Source: Streptomyces sp. NBC_01142 (GTDB taxonomy: Bacteria; Actinomycetota; Actinomycetes; Streptomycetales; Streptomycetaceae). From it: a stretch of 64,000 nt of DNA. This document shows positions 26,113 to 35,800 of the stretch, piece after piece (within the stretch, counting starts at the first letter, position 1; each line of letters starts with the position of its first letter). Below the pieces are notes generated by a model. It had not been told where the DNA came from. It ran no database searches and worked only from the letters and a program-made list of their open reading frames with translations. The position numbers were made by a program, and so were the translations under genes. The stretch spans positions 2,845,001 to 2,909,000 of the forward strand of contig NZ_JAPEOR010000002.1 in NCBI RefSeq assembly GCF_026341125.1, in the 5' to 3' direction.

Positions 26113-26319
26113 GCGAAATGCGAAACCTTCCGGAGTCTCGGCACGCGCCCAAACTCCGTGATTTCGCAATTCGACCGCCTCAATGCGGTCAGCCACGGCT
26201 AGGGAGAGTACGCGCCACGCGGCGCTCTTCTGTGTCGGCGCCGGGCAATGGGATCAAACGATCTACCACCATACGCACCCTCCCCCACGGATGGCAAACC
26301 TCGCCCGAAGTGACACCCG

Positions 26320-26922
26320 TTACACGGGCCCCACCTGCGGTGATGCCGTCGGCTCGGCGAGCATGCCCTGTCCGTCCGCCAGTCGCATCGCCCCCGCGTG
26401 CACCTCGGGAGCGGACGAGGCGGTCGGCGGATCGGTCGGCTCGCTCGGCTGTGGCGTTGGACTCACCGGCGGCGGCTCGGTCGGCTCGGTCGGCTCCTGC
26501 GGTACCGAAGGCTGCACGGACGGTGAGGTCCCGCCGCGGGTCGGGGCGGGCTCCTTCGGGGGCTGCGGCCGCTGCCCGCCCCGCGTGGGCTTCGCCGCGG
26601 CGGGCCCGGAACCGCTCGCACTCGGCGAGGCATCCGGGCGGTCCTTCGCCTTCTTCTTGCTCTTCTTGTCCGACCCGCCCTTGGCGTCGCGGACCTGGCG
26701 CCCGCCGGACACTGCCTGTCCGCCGTCCGGCTCGGCCACCGCCCCACGCCGGTCCGTGGAGGAACTGGGCGCGGGCTTCTTGCCCTCGTCGTCGCTCACG
26801 CTCATGCAGCCTGCCGAGGCCGCGACGGCCAGCGAGGCGGCGATCCAGACAGCCAAACGGCCGGGGACGGGCAAGCGGGCAGGCAACTGGCGCACGGGCG
26901 GCACCTCCGGGGCACATGACAT
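26320..26922 (-). CDS. Pro/Lys-rich lipoprotein
   Basis: Predicted membrane-anchored exported protein of 200 aa. A signal peptide (LAVWIAASLAVAASAGC) ends in a lipobox Cys near residue 33. After it comes a low-complexity region: Asp/Lys-rich (SDKKSKKKAKD) then Pro/Thr/Glu/Ser-rich (PTEPTEPPPVSPTPQPS), probably a cell-wall-spanning spacer. No catalytic domain is visible. ATG 26922 chosen because the signal peptide starts there and GGGAAACC precedes it; the frame runs open upstream. Confidence 0.75.
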   Translation of the reverse strand: MSCAPEVPPVRQLPARLPVPGRLAVWIAASLAVAASAGCMSVSDDEGKKPAPSSSTDRRGAVAEPDGGQAVSGGRQVRDAKGGSDKKSKKKAKDRPDASPSASGSGPAAAKPTRGGQRPQPPKEPAPTRGGTSPSVQPSVPQEPTEPTEPPPVSPTPQPSEPTDPPTASSAPEVHAGAMRLADGQGMLAEPTASPQVGPV

Positions 26923-27076
26923 GGTTTCCCTGCCCAACTCCCTGTACCCCACAAGGGACACGCCCGGACGCGCCCGGACGCACCCCCGCAACGACCCTCG
27001 TACGGGCCCTCGTACGGCCTCCAGCGCTCCTGGCGCGACCGGCTCCGCGCGCCGTGCACGCTCGGGCCGCGCGCCC

Positions 27077-27454
27077 TCACCCGACCAGGCCGCGCGCCAG
27101 CTCCGCGCCCAGGAACACCGCTCCGAGCCCCACCAGCAGCGACGCCGCGACGTTCGCCCCGGCCAGGAACCGCCGGCCACGCTCAGCCAGCCGCAATGTC
27201 TCGTACGAGAAGGTCGAGTACGTCGTCAGTGCACCGCACAGGCCCGTACCCAGCAGCGCATACACGCCCGCCGAGGTCCCGGTCGCCCCCACCCCCGCCC
27301 CCGCGAGCACCCCCAGCACCAAGGACCCGGCGGCGTTGACGACGAAGGTCCCCCACGGAAACAGGGAATCGTGCCGCGCCTGCACCGCACGGTCCGTCAG
27401 ATAGCGCAGGGGCGCGCCCACCGCGGCTCCCAACGCCACGAGCAGCCAGTTCAC
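27077..27454 (-). CDS. crcB: fluoride channel CrcB/Fluc, second copy
   Basis: Small four-helix membrane protein, 125 aa, of the fluoride-export channel family, which protects enzymes such as enolase from fluoride. It has GAPLRYLTD near the N-terminus, [12 protein letters not shown] and the signature [13 protein letters not shown]. Its GTG start overlaps the stop codon of the upstream crcB (GTGA), implying coupled translation. Paired genes usually form an antiparallel heterodimer, whereas single genes form dual-topology homodimers. Confidence 0.93.
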   Translation of the reverse strand: MNWLLVALGAAVGAPLRYLTDRAVQARHDSLFPWGTFVVNAAGSLVLGVLAGAGVGATGTSAGVYALLGTGLCGALTTYSTFSYETLRLAERGRRFLAGANVAASLLVGLGAVFLGAELARGLVG

Positions 27455-27939
27455 TTCAGGGCCGCCCGGGTCGCGGAGGCCGCGAGCCACACCGCGCCCA
27501 TGGCTCCGGCGAGCGTCCCGCCGGCGTACGCCAGCGCCATGCCCGCCTCCGTATGCGCCAGCAGCTCGGTGACGTCCAGTGCGTACGTCGAGAAAGTCGT
27601 GAACCCGCCCAGCACGCCCACCCCGAGGAACGGCCGCGCCAGCGGGTGCGCGGACGCGGACCGGCCGCCCTCGCCCACCAGCACCATCAGCACACCGATC
27701 AGCGCGCAGCCCAGCACATTGACCCAGAGGGTCGCCCACGGGAACGCGCCCTCGGCGGCGGGCCATCGCAGGGACGCCGCGTACCGCGCCAGAGCCCCGG
27801 CCACACCGCCCGCCGAGATCGCGGCGAGCACCGGCCACTTCCTGGCTCCCGCGGTCTCCGCGCGCTGGGCGGGCACATGCAGATCGACATCCGGGTCGAT
27901 CGCTTCCGGAACGCCGTCCTGGGGGACGGGCGAGGTCAC
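27451..27939 (-). CDS. crcB: fluoride channel CrcB/Fluc, first copy
   Basis: Four-helix fluoride channel of 162 aa, longer than its partner because of a hydrophilic N-terminal extension of about 35 residues ([16 protein letters not shown]). Signatures: [20 protein letters not shown] and [12 protein letters not shown]. The GTG start overlaps the stop of the metallopeptidase gene by GTGA, and its own stop overlaps the next crcB. No fluoride riboswitch is visible upstream of the operon. Confidence 0.93.
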   Translation of the reverse strand: MTSPVPQDGVPEAIDPDVDLHVPAQRAETAGARKWPVLAAISAGGVAGALARYAASLRWPAAEGAFPWATLWVNVLGCALIGVLMVLVGEGGRSASAHPLARPFLGVGVLGGFTTFSTYALDVTELLAHTEAGMALAYAGGTLAGAMGAVWLAASATRAALK

Positions 27940-28286
27940 CCGTACCCCAGGGCGTGCAGCCGTTCGTCGTCGATACCGAAGTGATGGGCGATTTCGTGTA
28001 CCACGGTGATCTCGGTTTCCGCGACCACGTCCTCGCGGGTCTCGCAGATCCGGAGTGTCGGCCCCCGGTAGATCGTGATCCGGTCCGGCAGCACGCCCGC
28101 GTACCACTCCCCGCGATCGGTCAGCGGAGTTCCCTCGTAGAGCCCGAGCAGCTCGGGATCGTCCGCGGCCGGTTCGTCCTCCACGAACACCGCGACGTTG
28201 TCCATCAGTCGCGTCAGCTCCGGCGGGATCCTGTCCAGCGCCTCGGCGACCAGTTCCTCGAACTCCTCGCGCGTCATCTCCAGCAC
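27936..28286 (-). CDS. zincin-like metallopeptidase family protein
   Basis: Cytoplasmic 116-aa protein of the small zincin family (formerly DUF1025). It carries an extended zinc site near the C-terminus, [16 protein letters not shown] (HExxHxxGxxD), and upstream [11 protein letters not shown], which forms the substrate cleft. The biological substrate is unknown. GTG 28286 gives the N-terminus [20 protein letters not shown] 28277 is three codons later. First gene of an operon with two crcB genes. Confidence 0.88.
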   Translation of the reverse strand: MLEMTREEFEELVAEALDRIPPELTRLMDNVAVFVEDEPAADDPELLGLYEGTPLTDRGEWYAGVLPDRITIYRGPTLRICETREDVVAETEITVVHEIAHHFGIDDERLHALGYG

Positions 28287-28381
28287 GTGGCCATTGTCAC
28301 GTACGCCGTGCGGGCGGTCGCCCCGGGCACGGGTCGCGAAGCCGCCGCATGGCCGCCCGCGCCTTTGGGCATACGGGACCA

Positions 28382-29944
28382 ATGGCCCGCGAAGCCCCGG
28401 AACCGATCCCCTCGATCCGCGCCGCGCTCACCCGGCTCCGGCGTCACTACCGCTCACGCGACACCGGCCCCACCAGCACCCTGGTCCACACCCCCCACCC
28501 GTGGGCACGCGTCCTGGGCATGACGGCAGTGGTCGCGCTCGGCGCCTGGCTCGGGCTCCTGATCGTCGGCAGCGTCCGTACGCCGGTGGGCCCGATGGAC
28601 ACCAGCATGACCCTGCGCCCCTCCCTCAGCGGCGGCACAAAGATCAACGTCTCCCCGCTGGGCGCCCTGGAGCTCGACTCCCATGTCGCGCCCATCCGTC
28701 TCGACGTCGACGTCGACCAGCTCGACCCGGCCCGCTCCCAGGCCCTGGTCGAACACCCCGAGCGACTCTCCGGCCTCCAGGACGAGGTGGCCCGCGACGT
28801 GGCGGACGGCACCACCGAGCTGGCCGTCCGCTCCTGCGTCGCCGTCGTCTCCGGCGCTACCGCCCTCGGCCTCGCCGTCTACCGCCGCCCTCGCCGCGCC
28901 CTCGCGGCAGGCGGCCTCGCCCTGGCCCTGCTCACGGCCTCCGGCATCTCCGCCTACGCCACCTGGAACCCGAAGTCCGTCCTGGAGCCCAGATTCTCCG
29001 GGCTCCTGTCGAGTGCCCCCTCGGTCGTCGGCAACGCGCGCTCCATCGTCACCGAATTCGACGTCTACCAGCAGGAGTTGGCGCGCCTGGTCACCAACGT
29101 GACCAAGCTGTACGACGCGGCCTCCACCCTCCCCGCGTACCAGCCCGACCCCGCCACGATGCGCGTGCTGCACGTCTCCGACATCCATCTCAACCCGGCG
29201 GCGTGGCACATCATCGGCTCGCTCGTCGAGCAGTACGACATCGACGTGATCATCGACTCCGGCGACACGATGGACCATGGCACCGCCGCCGAGAACGGCT
29301 TCCTCGACCCGATCCCCGACCTCGGCGCGCCCTATGTCTGGGTCCGCGGCAACCACGACTCCCTCACCACCCAGGCGTACCTCTCCCGCCTCAAGAACGT
29401 GCACGTCCTCGACGACGGAAAGGCCGTGACCGTGGCCGGCCTGCGCATCGCGGGCAGCGGCGACCCCCAGTTCACCCCCGACCGCTCGGTGGTCGCCCAG
29501 GGCGACCCGGCCGAACGCATGACGGGAATCCGCCTCGCCTCCGCTCTGCGCGACCAGGAACGCGCCGGCACCCCCGTCGACATCGCGGTCGCCCACAACC
29601 CGGTGGCCGCCCGCGAGACCGACGGCGAGGTTCCGCTCGTCCTGGCGGGCCATGTCCACCAGCGCAGGACGGAGGTCCTCGAACACGGCACCCGCCTCAA
29701 GATCGAGGGCTCGACGGGCGGCGGCGGCCTGCGCGCGGTGCAGAACGACAAGCCGGAGAAGGTGCGGACATCGGTGCTCTATCTGGACCGTACGACCAGA
29801 CGGCTGCAGGCGTGGGACGAGATCACGCTGGGCGGTCTGGGCCTGACGACGGCCGAGGTCAGCCGCCATCTCCCGGAGGAGAACAGCCCCGGAGCGACCC
29901 CGTCCCCGAGCGGTCCGTCACCCGCCTCCGCCCCCACCCCGTAA
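28382..29944 (+). CDS. membrane-anchored metallophosphoesterase
   Basis: Protein of 520 aa. A membrane helix lies near residues 45-65 and two further hydrophobic segments at about 165-210. A calcineurin-type phosphoesterase domain covers about 255-480, with DIHLNP, DSGDTMDHG, GNHDS and GHVHQRR metal ligands, so the catalytic domain is probably extracytoplasmic. The substrate (nucleotide, lipid or protein phosphate) cannot be told. Pro/Ser-rich tail. Divergent from the metallopeptidase-crcB operon, with 95 bp between starts. Confidence 0.88.
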   Translation: MAREAPEPIPSIRAALTRLRRHYRSRDTGPTSTLVHTPHPWARVLGMTAVVALGAWLGLLIVGSVRTPVGPMDTSMTLRPSLSGGTKINVSPLGALELDSHVAPIRLDVDVDQLDPARSQALVEHPERLSGLQDEVARDVADGTTELAVRSCVAVVSGATALGLAVYRRPRRALAAGGLALALLTASGISAYATWNPKSVLEPRFSGLLSSAPSVVGNARSIVTEFDVYQQELARLVTNVTKLYDAASTLPAYQPDPATMRVLHVSDIHLNPAAWHIIGSLVEQYDIDVIIDSGDTMDHGTAAENGFLDPIPDLGAPYVWVRGNHDSLTTQAYLSRLKNVHVLDDGKAVTVAGLRIAGSGDPQFTPDRSVVAQGDPAERMTGIRLASALRDQERAGTPVDIAVAHNPVAARETDGEVPLVLAGHVHQRRTEVLEHGTRLKIEGSTGGGGLRAVQNDKPEKVRTSVLYLDRTTRRLQAWDEITLGGLGLTTAEVSRHLPEENSPGATPSPSGPSPASAPTP

Positions 29945-30024
29945 ACCGTTTTGGCGATAGCTCCCCGGATCCCATATGCTTCTCACGTCCCCGACGCGCT
30001 GCAAAGCGCCCAGGTGGGCCCTTA

Positions 30025-30097
30025 GCCCTCATCGTCTAGTGGCCCAGGACGCCGCCCTTTCAAGGCGGTAGCACGGGTTCGAATCCCGTTGGGGGCA
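30025..30097 (+). tRNA. tRNA-Glu (TTC)
   Basis: Complete cloverleaf, anticodon TTC, no encoded CCA. First of a three-tRNA cluster. Confidence 0.96.
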
Positions 30098-30136
30098 CGC
30101 AAAACTGTGTGCGAGACTTGTGCTCGCACATTGCTT

Positions 30137-30211
30137 GGTCCTGTGGAGCAGCTTGGAGTGCTCGCCACCCTGTCAAGGTGGAGGCCGCGGGTTCAAATCC
30201 CGTCAGGACCG
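30137..30211 (+). tRNA. tRNA-Asp (GTC), copy 1
   Basis: Complete cloverleaf, anticodon GTC. Identical over all 75 nt to the copy at 36898. Confidence 0.96.
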
Positions 30212-30233
30212 CTGCAGCTCGCAAGAGCTGCGT

Positions 30234-30307
30234 GGCTGGGTAGCTCAGTTGGTACGAGCGATCGCCTGAAAAGCGATAGGTCGCCGGTTCGACCCCGGCC
30301 CCAGCCA
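30234..30307 (+). tRNA. tRNA-Phe (GAA)
   Basis: Complete cloverleaf, anticodon GAA, last of the Glu-Asp-Phe cluster. Confidence 0.96.
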
Positions 30308-30315
30308 CAATTCGA

Positions 30316-30348
30316 GAAGCCCCCGTCGAGATCCTCGACGGGGGCTTC
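30316..30348 (+). terminator. terminator of the tRNA cluster
   Basis: Perfect 15-bp stem (30316-30330 with 30334-30348) followed by TTCG. Directly 3' of tRNA-Phe. Confidence 0.88.
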
Positions 30349-30407
30349 TTCGTACGCGCCCGGCAGCAGCGAAGGGCCCCGCCCGCCCGGACGGGGCCCT
30401 TCGTTCG

Positions 30408-31232
30408 TTACGCGCTTTCCCGGCGGCGCCGGCCCCGTACGCCGAGCACCACCGCGGCCACCGCCACCGCCACGATCAGCAGCACCCAGTCCGGGACCGC
30501 CCTGCCGATGCCGCTCGCCCACTCCTCCGCCGCGAACGAGTCGTCCACCGAGAGCAGACCGGGCAGAGCCGTCGTGCCGTCGAAGGCCAGGAAGACCGTG
30601 CCCAGAAGGATGAAGAAGAGGCCGGACAGCAACGACGACGTATGCAGCTCGAAGCGGCCCAGGCGCAGTGAACGGCCGCGCAGCCACTGGCGTTTGCCCA
30701 GGTCGAAGCGTTCCCACAGCAGCGCGAGCAGCAAGAGCGGGACGGCCATGCCCAGGGCGTAGACCGCGAGCAGCAGGCCGCCGTAGACCGGGCTGCCGCT
30801 GAGCGCTGCCACCGTCAGGACGCTGCCGAGGATCGGACCCGCGCAGAAGCCGGCGAGGCCGTAGACCAGACCGAGGGCGTAGACCGAGACGGCGGTCGTC
30901 GGGCGGATCCGGCCGGACATCGCGGCGATACGGCGGGAGGCGAAGCCCATCCCCAGGATCTGCGCCACGCCGAGCGCGATGATCAGCCAGCCGCCGGCGG
31001 AGACGAGCAGATCGCGGTGGCCGTAGAAGAGCCGCCCGGCGAAGGAGCCCGCGGCGCCCAGCGGGACGAGAGTGGTGGCCAAGCCCGCGTAGAAGATGCC
31101 GGTACGGGCCAGCAGCTTGCCGGCCGAGTCGATGGAGTACGCGAAGAACGCCGGGAGCAGCAGCGCGCTGCAGGGGCTGATCAGAGCGAGCAGGCCACCG
31201 AGAAAGGCAGCCAGATATCCGATGTCCGTCAC
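30408..31232 (-). CDS. CcdA/DsbD-type transmembrane electron transporter
   Basis: Polytopic membrane protein of 274 aa that should carry reducing equivalents across the membrane to an extracytoplasmic thiol protein. The two key cysteines of the family are present, in ISPCSALLLPAFF (first helix) and AGFCAGPILGSVLT (fourth helix). Start at GTG 31232, overlapping the stop of the upstream DsbA-like gene (GTGA), so the two are translationally coupled and probably work together. Confidence 0.92.
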   Translation of the reverse strand: MTDIGYLAAFLGGLLALISPCSALLLPAFFAYSIDSAGKLLARTGIFYAGLATTLVPLGAAGSFAGRLFYGHRDLLVSAGGWLIIALGVAQILGMGFASRRIAAMSGRIRPTTAVSVYALGLVYGLAGFCAGPILGSVLTVAALSGSPVYGGLLLAVYALGMAVPLLLLALLWERFDLGKRQWLRGRSLRLGRFELHTSSLLSGLFFILLGTVFLAFDGTTALPGLLSVDDSFAAEEWASGIGRAVPDWVLLIVAVAVAAVVLGVRGRRRRESA

Positions 31233-31984
31233 TCGGCCGCCTTCTTCCCGGCGGCCTTCTTCCCGGCAGCCGTCTTCGCCGCCTCGACGGCCTCGGTGAA
31301 GGTCTCCATGGGCTGGGCTCCGGCGATGGGACGCCCGTTGATCAGGAAGGAAGGAGTGGAGGTGGCACCGATTCCGTACGCCTCGTCCTGGTCCTTCTTC
31401 ACGGCCTGCCGCGCGCCGTCGCTGTCCAGGTCGCGCAGGAAGCGGTCGAGGTCCTTCACACCGGCGTCGCGGGCGAGGGCCTCCAGGCGGTCCTCGGCGA
31501 AGCCCTGCTCCTTGGCGCCCTCTGCGTACGCGGCGGCGTGGAACTGCCAGAAGCGGCCCTGCCGGCCGGCCGCCCAGGCGGCGCGGGCCGCCGACTCCGA
31601 CTCCTCGCCGAAGATCGGGAAATTGCGCCACTCGATGCGCAGGGTGCCCTCGTCGACGTACTTCTTCACCAGTTCGGGCTCGGTGTCACGGGCGAACTTC
31701 CCGCAGTAGCCGCACTTGAAGTCGGCGTACTCGACCATCACGACGGGCGCGTCGGCGCGGCCCACGGCGAGCGGGTCCTTGGCGTCGCGCCGGGCGAGCT
31801 TCTCCAGCTCGGGGTAGGTGCCGGCCTGCGGGGCGGACGAGGCTCCGGCGGCAGCCGTCGGGCCCGACGGCGATTCCGGCTTGGTGGCGGTGTACGAGGC
31901 GAGGCCGAGCAGCAGCGCGGCGACGGCCACGCCCGCGCCGATGACGAGCGGCTTGCGGGCGGAGGAGACGGAGGAAGAAGACAT
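31229..31984 (-). CDS. secreted DsbA-like thiol-disulphide oxidoreductase
   Basis: Exported thioredoxin-fold protein of 251 aa. An N-terminal signal anchor (about residues 12-32) is followed by a spacer and a DsbA domain with the active-site motif CGYC (VMVEYADFKCGYCGKF) near residue 91 and the cis-Pro loop STPSFLINGRPI near 215. The tail is Ala/Lys-rich (GKKAAGKKAAE). Coupled to the CcdA-type gene, which should be its redox partner. ATG 31984 has AGGAG upstream. Confidence 0.92.
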   Translation of the reverse strand: MSSSSVSSARKPLVIGAGVAVAALLLGLASYTATKPESPSGPTAAAGASSAPQAGTYPELEKLARRDAKDPLAVGRADAPVVMVEYADFKCGYCGKFARDTEPELVKKYVDEGTLRIEWRNFPIFGEESESAARAAWAAGRQGRFWQFHAAAYAEGAKEQGFAEDRLEALARDAGVKDLDRFLRDLDSDGARQAVKKDQDEAYGIGATSTPSFLINGRPIAGAQPMETFTEAVEAAKTAAGKKAAGKKAAE

Positions 31985-32095
31985 GGTGGGTCGGTGCTCC
32001 TGAGCGAACGGCAAGAAAGCCGGAAGAGGCCGGGAAGGCCGGGAAAGGTGCGGAGAGCGGGCGCAACGCCGAAGCGCGCGCCGGCAGGCGGCCTA

Positions 32096-32290
32096 AGGGG
32101 GTGTCTTTTGGATCAGGCTGGATCAGTGAGCGGGGTCTGGTGATGGGGGCACCTCCCGTGCACGAAGGGCTACGGGGGAGCAGCGCAAGGCGGAGGAGGG
32201 AGTCCACGCGGAGCGTCGGCGACTGACGACAACGCAGCGAGGTGCCGTGCCAGGGCACGCGAGCCCAGCAAGATCCGAAAGACGCTCCCT
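32096..32290. mobile_element. MITE-like element, about 195 bp with inverted termini
   Basis: The terminal inverted repeats are 32096-32121 and 32265-32290, matching at 21 of 26 positions (left end AGGGGGTGTCTTTTGGATC, right end read inward AGGGAGCGTCTTTCGGATC). An inner inverted pair GGCACCTC/GAGGTGCC lies at about 32149 and 32239. No ORF inside has coding character. TA dinucleotides at both borders could be an IS630/Tc1-type target duplication, though the register is ambiguous. It fills nearly all of the 304-bp gap between the dsbA start and the secreted-protein stop codon. Confidence 0.65.
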
Positions 32291-32741
32291 ACACGCGCAG
32301 GATGGACAGATCCACGGGAGAGGGCGGGTCGAGCGGCGGCGGGCCACGCTCCGGTGTGAGATCCACGACCGCCCCGGCCACGCTCCAGGCGGAGCCGGAC
32401 GCGCCGTGTGCGTCGTGCAGGGCGGGGAGCAGTTCGCCGCAGGAGCCGCCGCGCGGCGGGGTCGCGGGGTGCGACGTGTTGTCGTCGTCCTCGGCGCCCC
32501 TGCCGCAGCCGGGTGCCCGGTCCTGCTCGCCGGCCGCGACAGCGACAGCGACCGGATCGCCCGTCGGGGCCGTACTCACGCCCGTACGCGCACCGTCACC
32601 CGCACCGCCACCACCGCCACCACCGGCGGCACCGGCGGCAATCGCGCTCGCGCTCGAGCAGACGAGCAGCGCGAGCAGCAGGCTCAGCAGCACGGTCGCG
32701 GCGGCCGGAACGCGGCACCGGCGGTCGCGGCTGAGCAGCAT
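32289..32741 (-). CDS. small secreted protein of unknown function
   Basis: Predicted exported protein of 150 aa. A signal peptide (about residues 12-35: AATVLLSLLLALLVCSSASA) precedes a run of Gly, then a Gly/Asp/Pro-rich body with three Cys residues (RAPGCGRG, GGSCGELLP). I do not recognise it. ATG 32741 has AAGGGAA upstream. The stop codon TAG lies exactly at the border of the MITE-like element, so the original C-terminus may have been changed by the insertion. Divergent from hrpA. Confidence 0.65.
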   Translation of the reverse strand: MLLSRDRRCRVPAAATVLLSLLLALLVCSSASAIAAGAAGGGGGGGAGDGARTGVSTAPTGDPVAVAVAAGEQDRAPGCGRGAEDDDNTSHPATPPRGGSCGELLPALHDAHGASGSAWSVAGAVVDLTPERGPPPLDPPSPVDLSILRV

Positions 32742-32852
32742 GAAGACGCGTTCCCTTCCTGGGAATCCGAACGGATCCGCTCCATACTGCACCAGTCCGC
32801 GAGGGAAATGCGTTCGCCAGCTCTTTCCCGGGGGTGCGATCCTGGGATCCGT

Positions 32853-35800
32853 ATGTCTACTTCCTTCGCCGCCCTTCAGACCCTGCTGGCCGGGGCGTCG
32901 CTGCGCGACGCCCACCGGCTCGGCCGCCGTCTCGAAGGCGCCCGCCGCATCCGTAAGCCCGAGGCGCGGCAGGCCGTGCTGGACGAGATCGCCGCCGAGG
33001 CCGAGAGGTCCGCTGCCCGCATCGCGCGCCGCGCCGACCGGGTGCCCGAGATCTCGTACCCCGAGCAGCTGCCCGTCAGCCAGAAACGGGACGAGATTCT
33101 CGAGGCGATACGGGACCACCAGGTCGTGATCGTCGCCGGCGAGACCGGCTCGGGCAAGACCACGCAGATTCCCAAGATCTGTCTGGAGCTGGGCCGGGGC
33201 GTCCGCGGGATGATCGGGCACACCCAGCCCCGCCGTATCGCCGCGCGCACCGTCGCCGAACGCGTCGCGGACGAGCTGAAGACACCCCTCGGCGAGGCGG
33301 TCGGCTGGAAGGTCCGCTTCACGGACCAGGTCAACCAGGACGCGACCTTCGTCAAGCTGATGACGGACGGCATCCTGCTCGCGGAGATCCAGACGGACCG
33401 CGAGCTGCGCGCGTACGACACGATCATCATCGACGAGGCCCATGAGCGGTCCCTCAACATCGACTTCCTGCTCGGCTATCTCGCGCAGCTGCTGCCCAGA
33501 CGCCCGGACCTGAAGGTCGTGATCACCTCCGCGACGATCGACCCGGAGCGCTTCTCCCGCCACTTCGGGGACGCACCGATCGTCGAGGTCAGCGGCCGTA
33601 CGTACCCGGTCGAGGTCCGCTACCGCCCCCTCCTCGAGGACGAATCCGAGGAGTCCGACCGCGACCAGATCACCGCGATCTGCGACGCCGTCGAGGAGCT
33701 CCAGGGTGAGGGCAAGGGCGACATCCTGGTCTTCCTCTCGGGCGAGCGGGAGATCCGCGACACCGCGGACGCGCTCAACAAGAAGCAGTACAGATTCACC
33801 GAAGTGCTTCCGCTGTACGCACGGCTGTCGCACGCCGAGCAGCACCGCGTCTTCCAGCCCCACACCGGGCGCCGCATCGTCCTCGCCACGAATGTCGCCG
33901 AGACCTCGCTGACCGTCCCCGGCATCAAGTACGTCATCGATCCGGGCACCGCCCGTATCTCCCGCTACAGCCACCGCACCAAGGTCCAGCGCCTCCCCAT
34001 CGAGCGGATCTCGCAGGCCAGCGCCAACCAGCGCAAGGGCCGCTGCGGCCGTACGTCCGACGGCGTCTGCATCCGTCTGTACTCCGAGGACGACTTCGAC
34101 TCCCGTCCGGAGTTCACGGACGCCGAGATCCTGCGGACGAACCTGGCCTCCGTCATTCTGCAGATGACCGCGGCCGGCCTCGGCGACATCGAGAAGTTCC
34201 CCTTCCTCGACCCGCCGGACCATCGCAACATCCGCGACGGCGTCCAGCTTCTCCAGGAGCTGGGTGCGTTCGATCCGGCGCAGAAGGATCCGAAGAAGAA
34301 ACTGACGGACCTCGGCCGCAAGCTGAGCCAGCTCCCGGTCGACCCACGCCTGGCCCGCATGGTCATCGAGGCCGACCGCAACGGCTGCGTACGCGAAGTC
34401 ATGGTCATCGCGGCCGCGCTCTCGATCCAGGACCCGCGCGAGCGGCCCGCCGAGAAGCAGGCACAGGCCGACCAGCAGCACGCCCGCTTCAAGGACGAGA
34501 CGTCCGACTTCCTCGCCTTCCTCAATCTGTGGCGCTATGTCCGCGAGCAGCAGAAGGAGCGCGGCTCCTCCAGCTTCCGCCGGATGTGCAAGCAGGAGTA
34601 TCTGAACTTCCTGCGCATCCGCGAATGGCAGGACATCTACGCGCAGCTGCGTACGGTCGCCAAGCAGATGGGCCTGCACATCGAGGAGCCCTCGGCGGAC
34701 ACGGTCGCCCCCGAGCAGGCCGTCCACACCTCGCTGCTGGCCGGCCTGCTCTCGCACATCGGTCTGAAGGACACCGACAAGAACGAGTACCTGGGTGCCC
34801 GCAGCGCCAAGTTCGCGGTCTTCCCCGGCTCGGCGCTCTTCAAGAAGCCGCCGCGCTTCGTCATGTCGGCGGAGCTCGTCGAGACGTCCCGGCTGTGGGC
34901 ACGCGTCAACGCCAGGGTCGAGCCCGAGTGGATCGAGCCGCTCGCCCAGCATCTGCTCAAGCGCACCTACAGCGAGCCGCACTGGGAAAAGGACGCGGCG
35001 GCGGTGATGGCGTACGAGCGGGTCACGCTGTACGGCGTTCCGATCGTCGCCCAGCGCAAGGTGAACTTCGGGCGGATCGACCCGGAGACGTCCCGCGATC
35101 TGTTCATCCGCAACGCGCTGGTCGAGGGCGACTGGCGTACGCACCACAAGTTCTTCGCCGACAACCGCAGGCTTCTCACCGAGGTCGAGGAGCTGGAGCA
35201 CCGGGCGCGGCGCCGCGACATCCTCGTGGACGACGAGACGCTCTTCGACTTCTACGACCAGCGGGTGCCCGAACACATCGTGTCCGGCGCGCACTTCGAC
35301 TCCTGGTGGAAGCACAAGCGCCAGGAGGAGCCCGAGCTTCTCGACTTCGAGCGCGAGATGCTCATCAACGAGAAGGCGGGGACGGTCACCAAGGACGACT
35401 ATCCGGACTCCTGGCGCCAGGGCCGGCTGAAGTTCCGGGTGACGTACCAGTTCGAGCCGGGCGCGGACGCGGACGGCGTGACCGTCCATGTCCCCCTCCA
35501 GGTGCTGAACCAGGTCACCTCCGAGGGCTTCGACTGGCAGATCCCGGGCCTGCGCGAGGAGGTGGCGGTGGAACTGATCCGCTCCCTCCCCAAGCCGATC
35601 CGCCGGCACTATGTCCCCGCCCCGAACTACGCGCAGGCGTTCCTGGAGCGGGCCGTGCCCCTGCAGGAGCCGCTGCCCGCCACGCTCGCGCGCGAGCTCC
35701 AGCGCATGGTGGGCGTCCCGGTCACGGCGGACGACTTCGACCTCTCCCGCGTCCCGGATCACCTGAAGATCACGTTCCGGATCGTCGACGAGCGGCGCAG

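Noticed and set aside
23815..26202. 795-codon plus-strand frame rich in Val and Thr
   Set aside because: Mirror of the helicase gene; its repeats are the reverse complement of the RGG tail.
28287..28381. possible fluoride riboswitch in front of the crcB operon
   Set aside because: The crcB-motif conserved blocks are absent; the space is too short and used by a divergent promoter.
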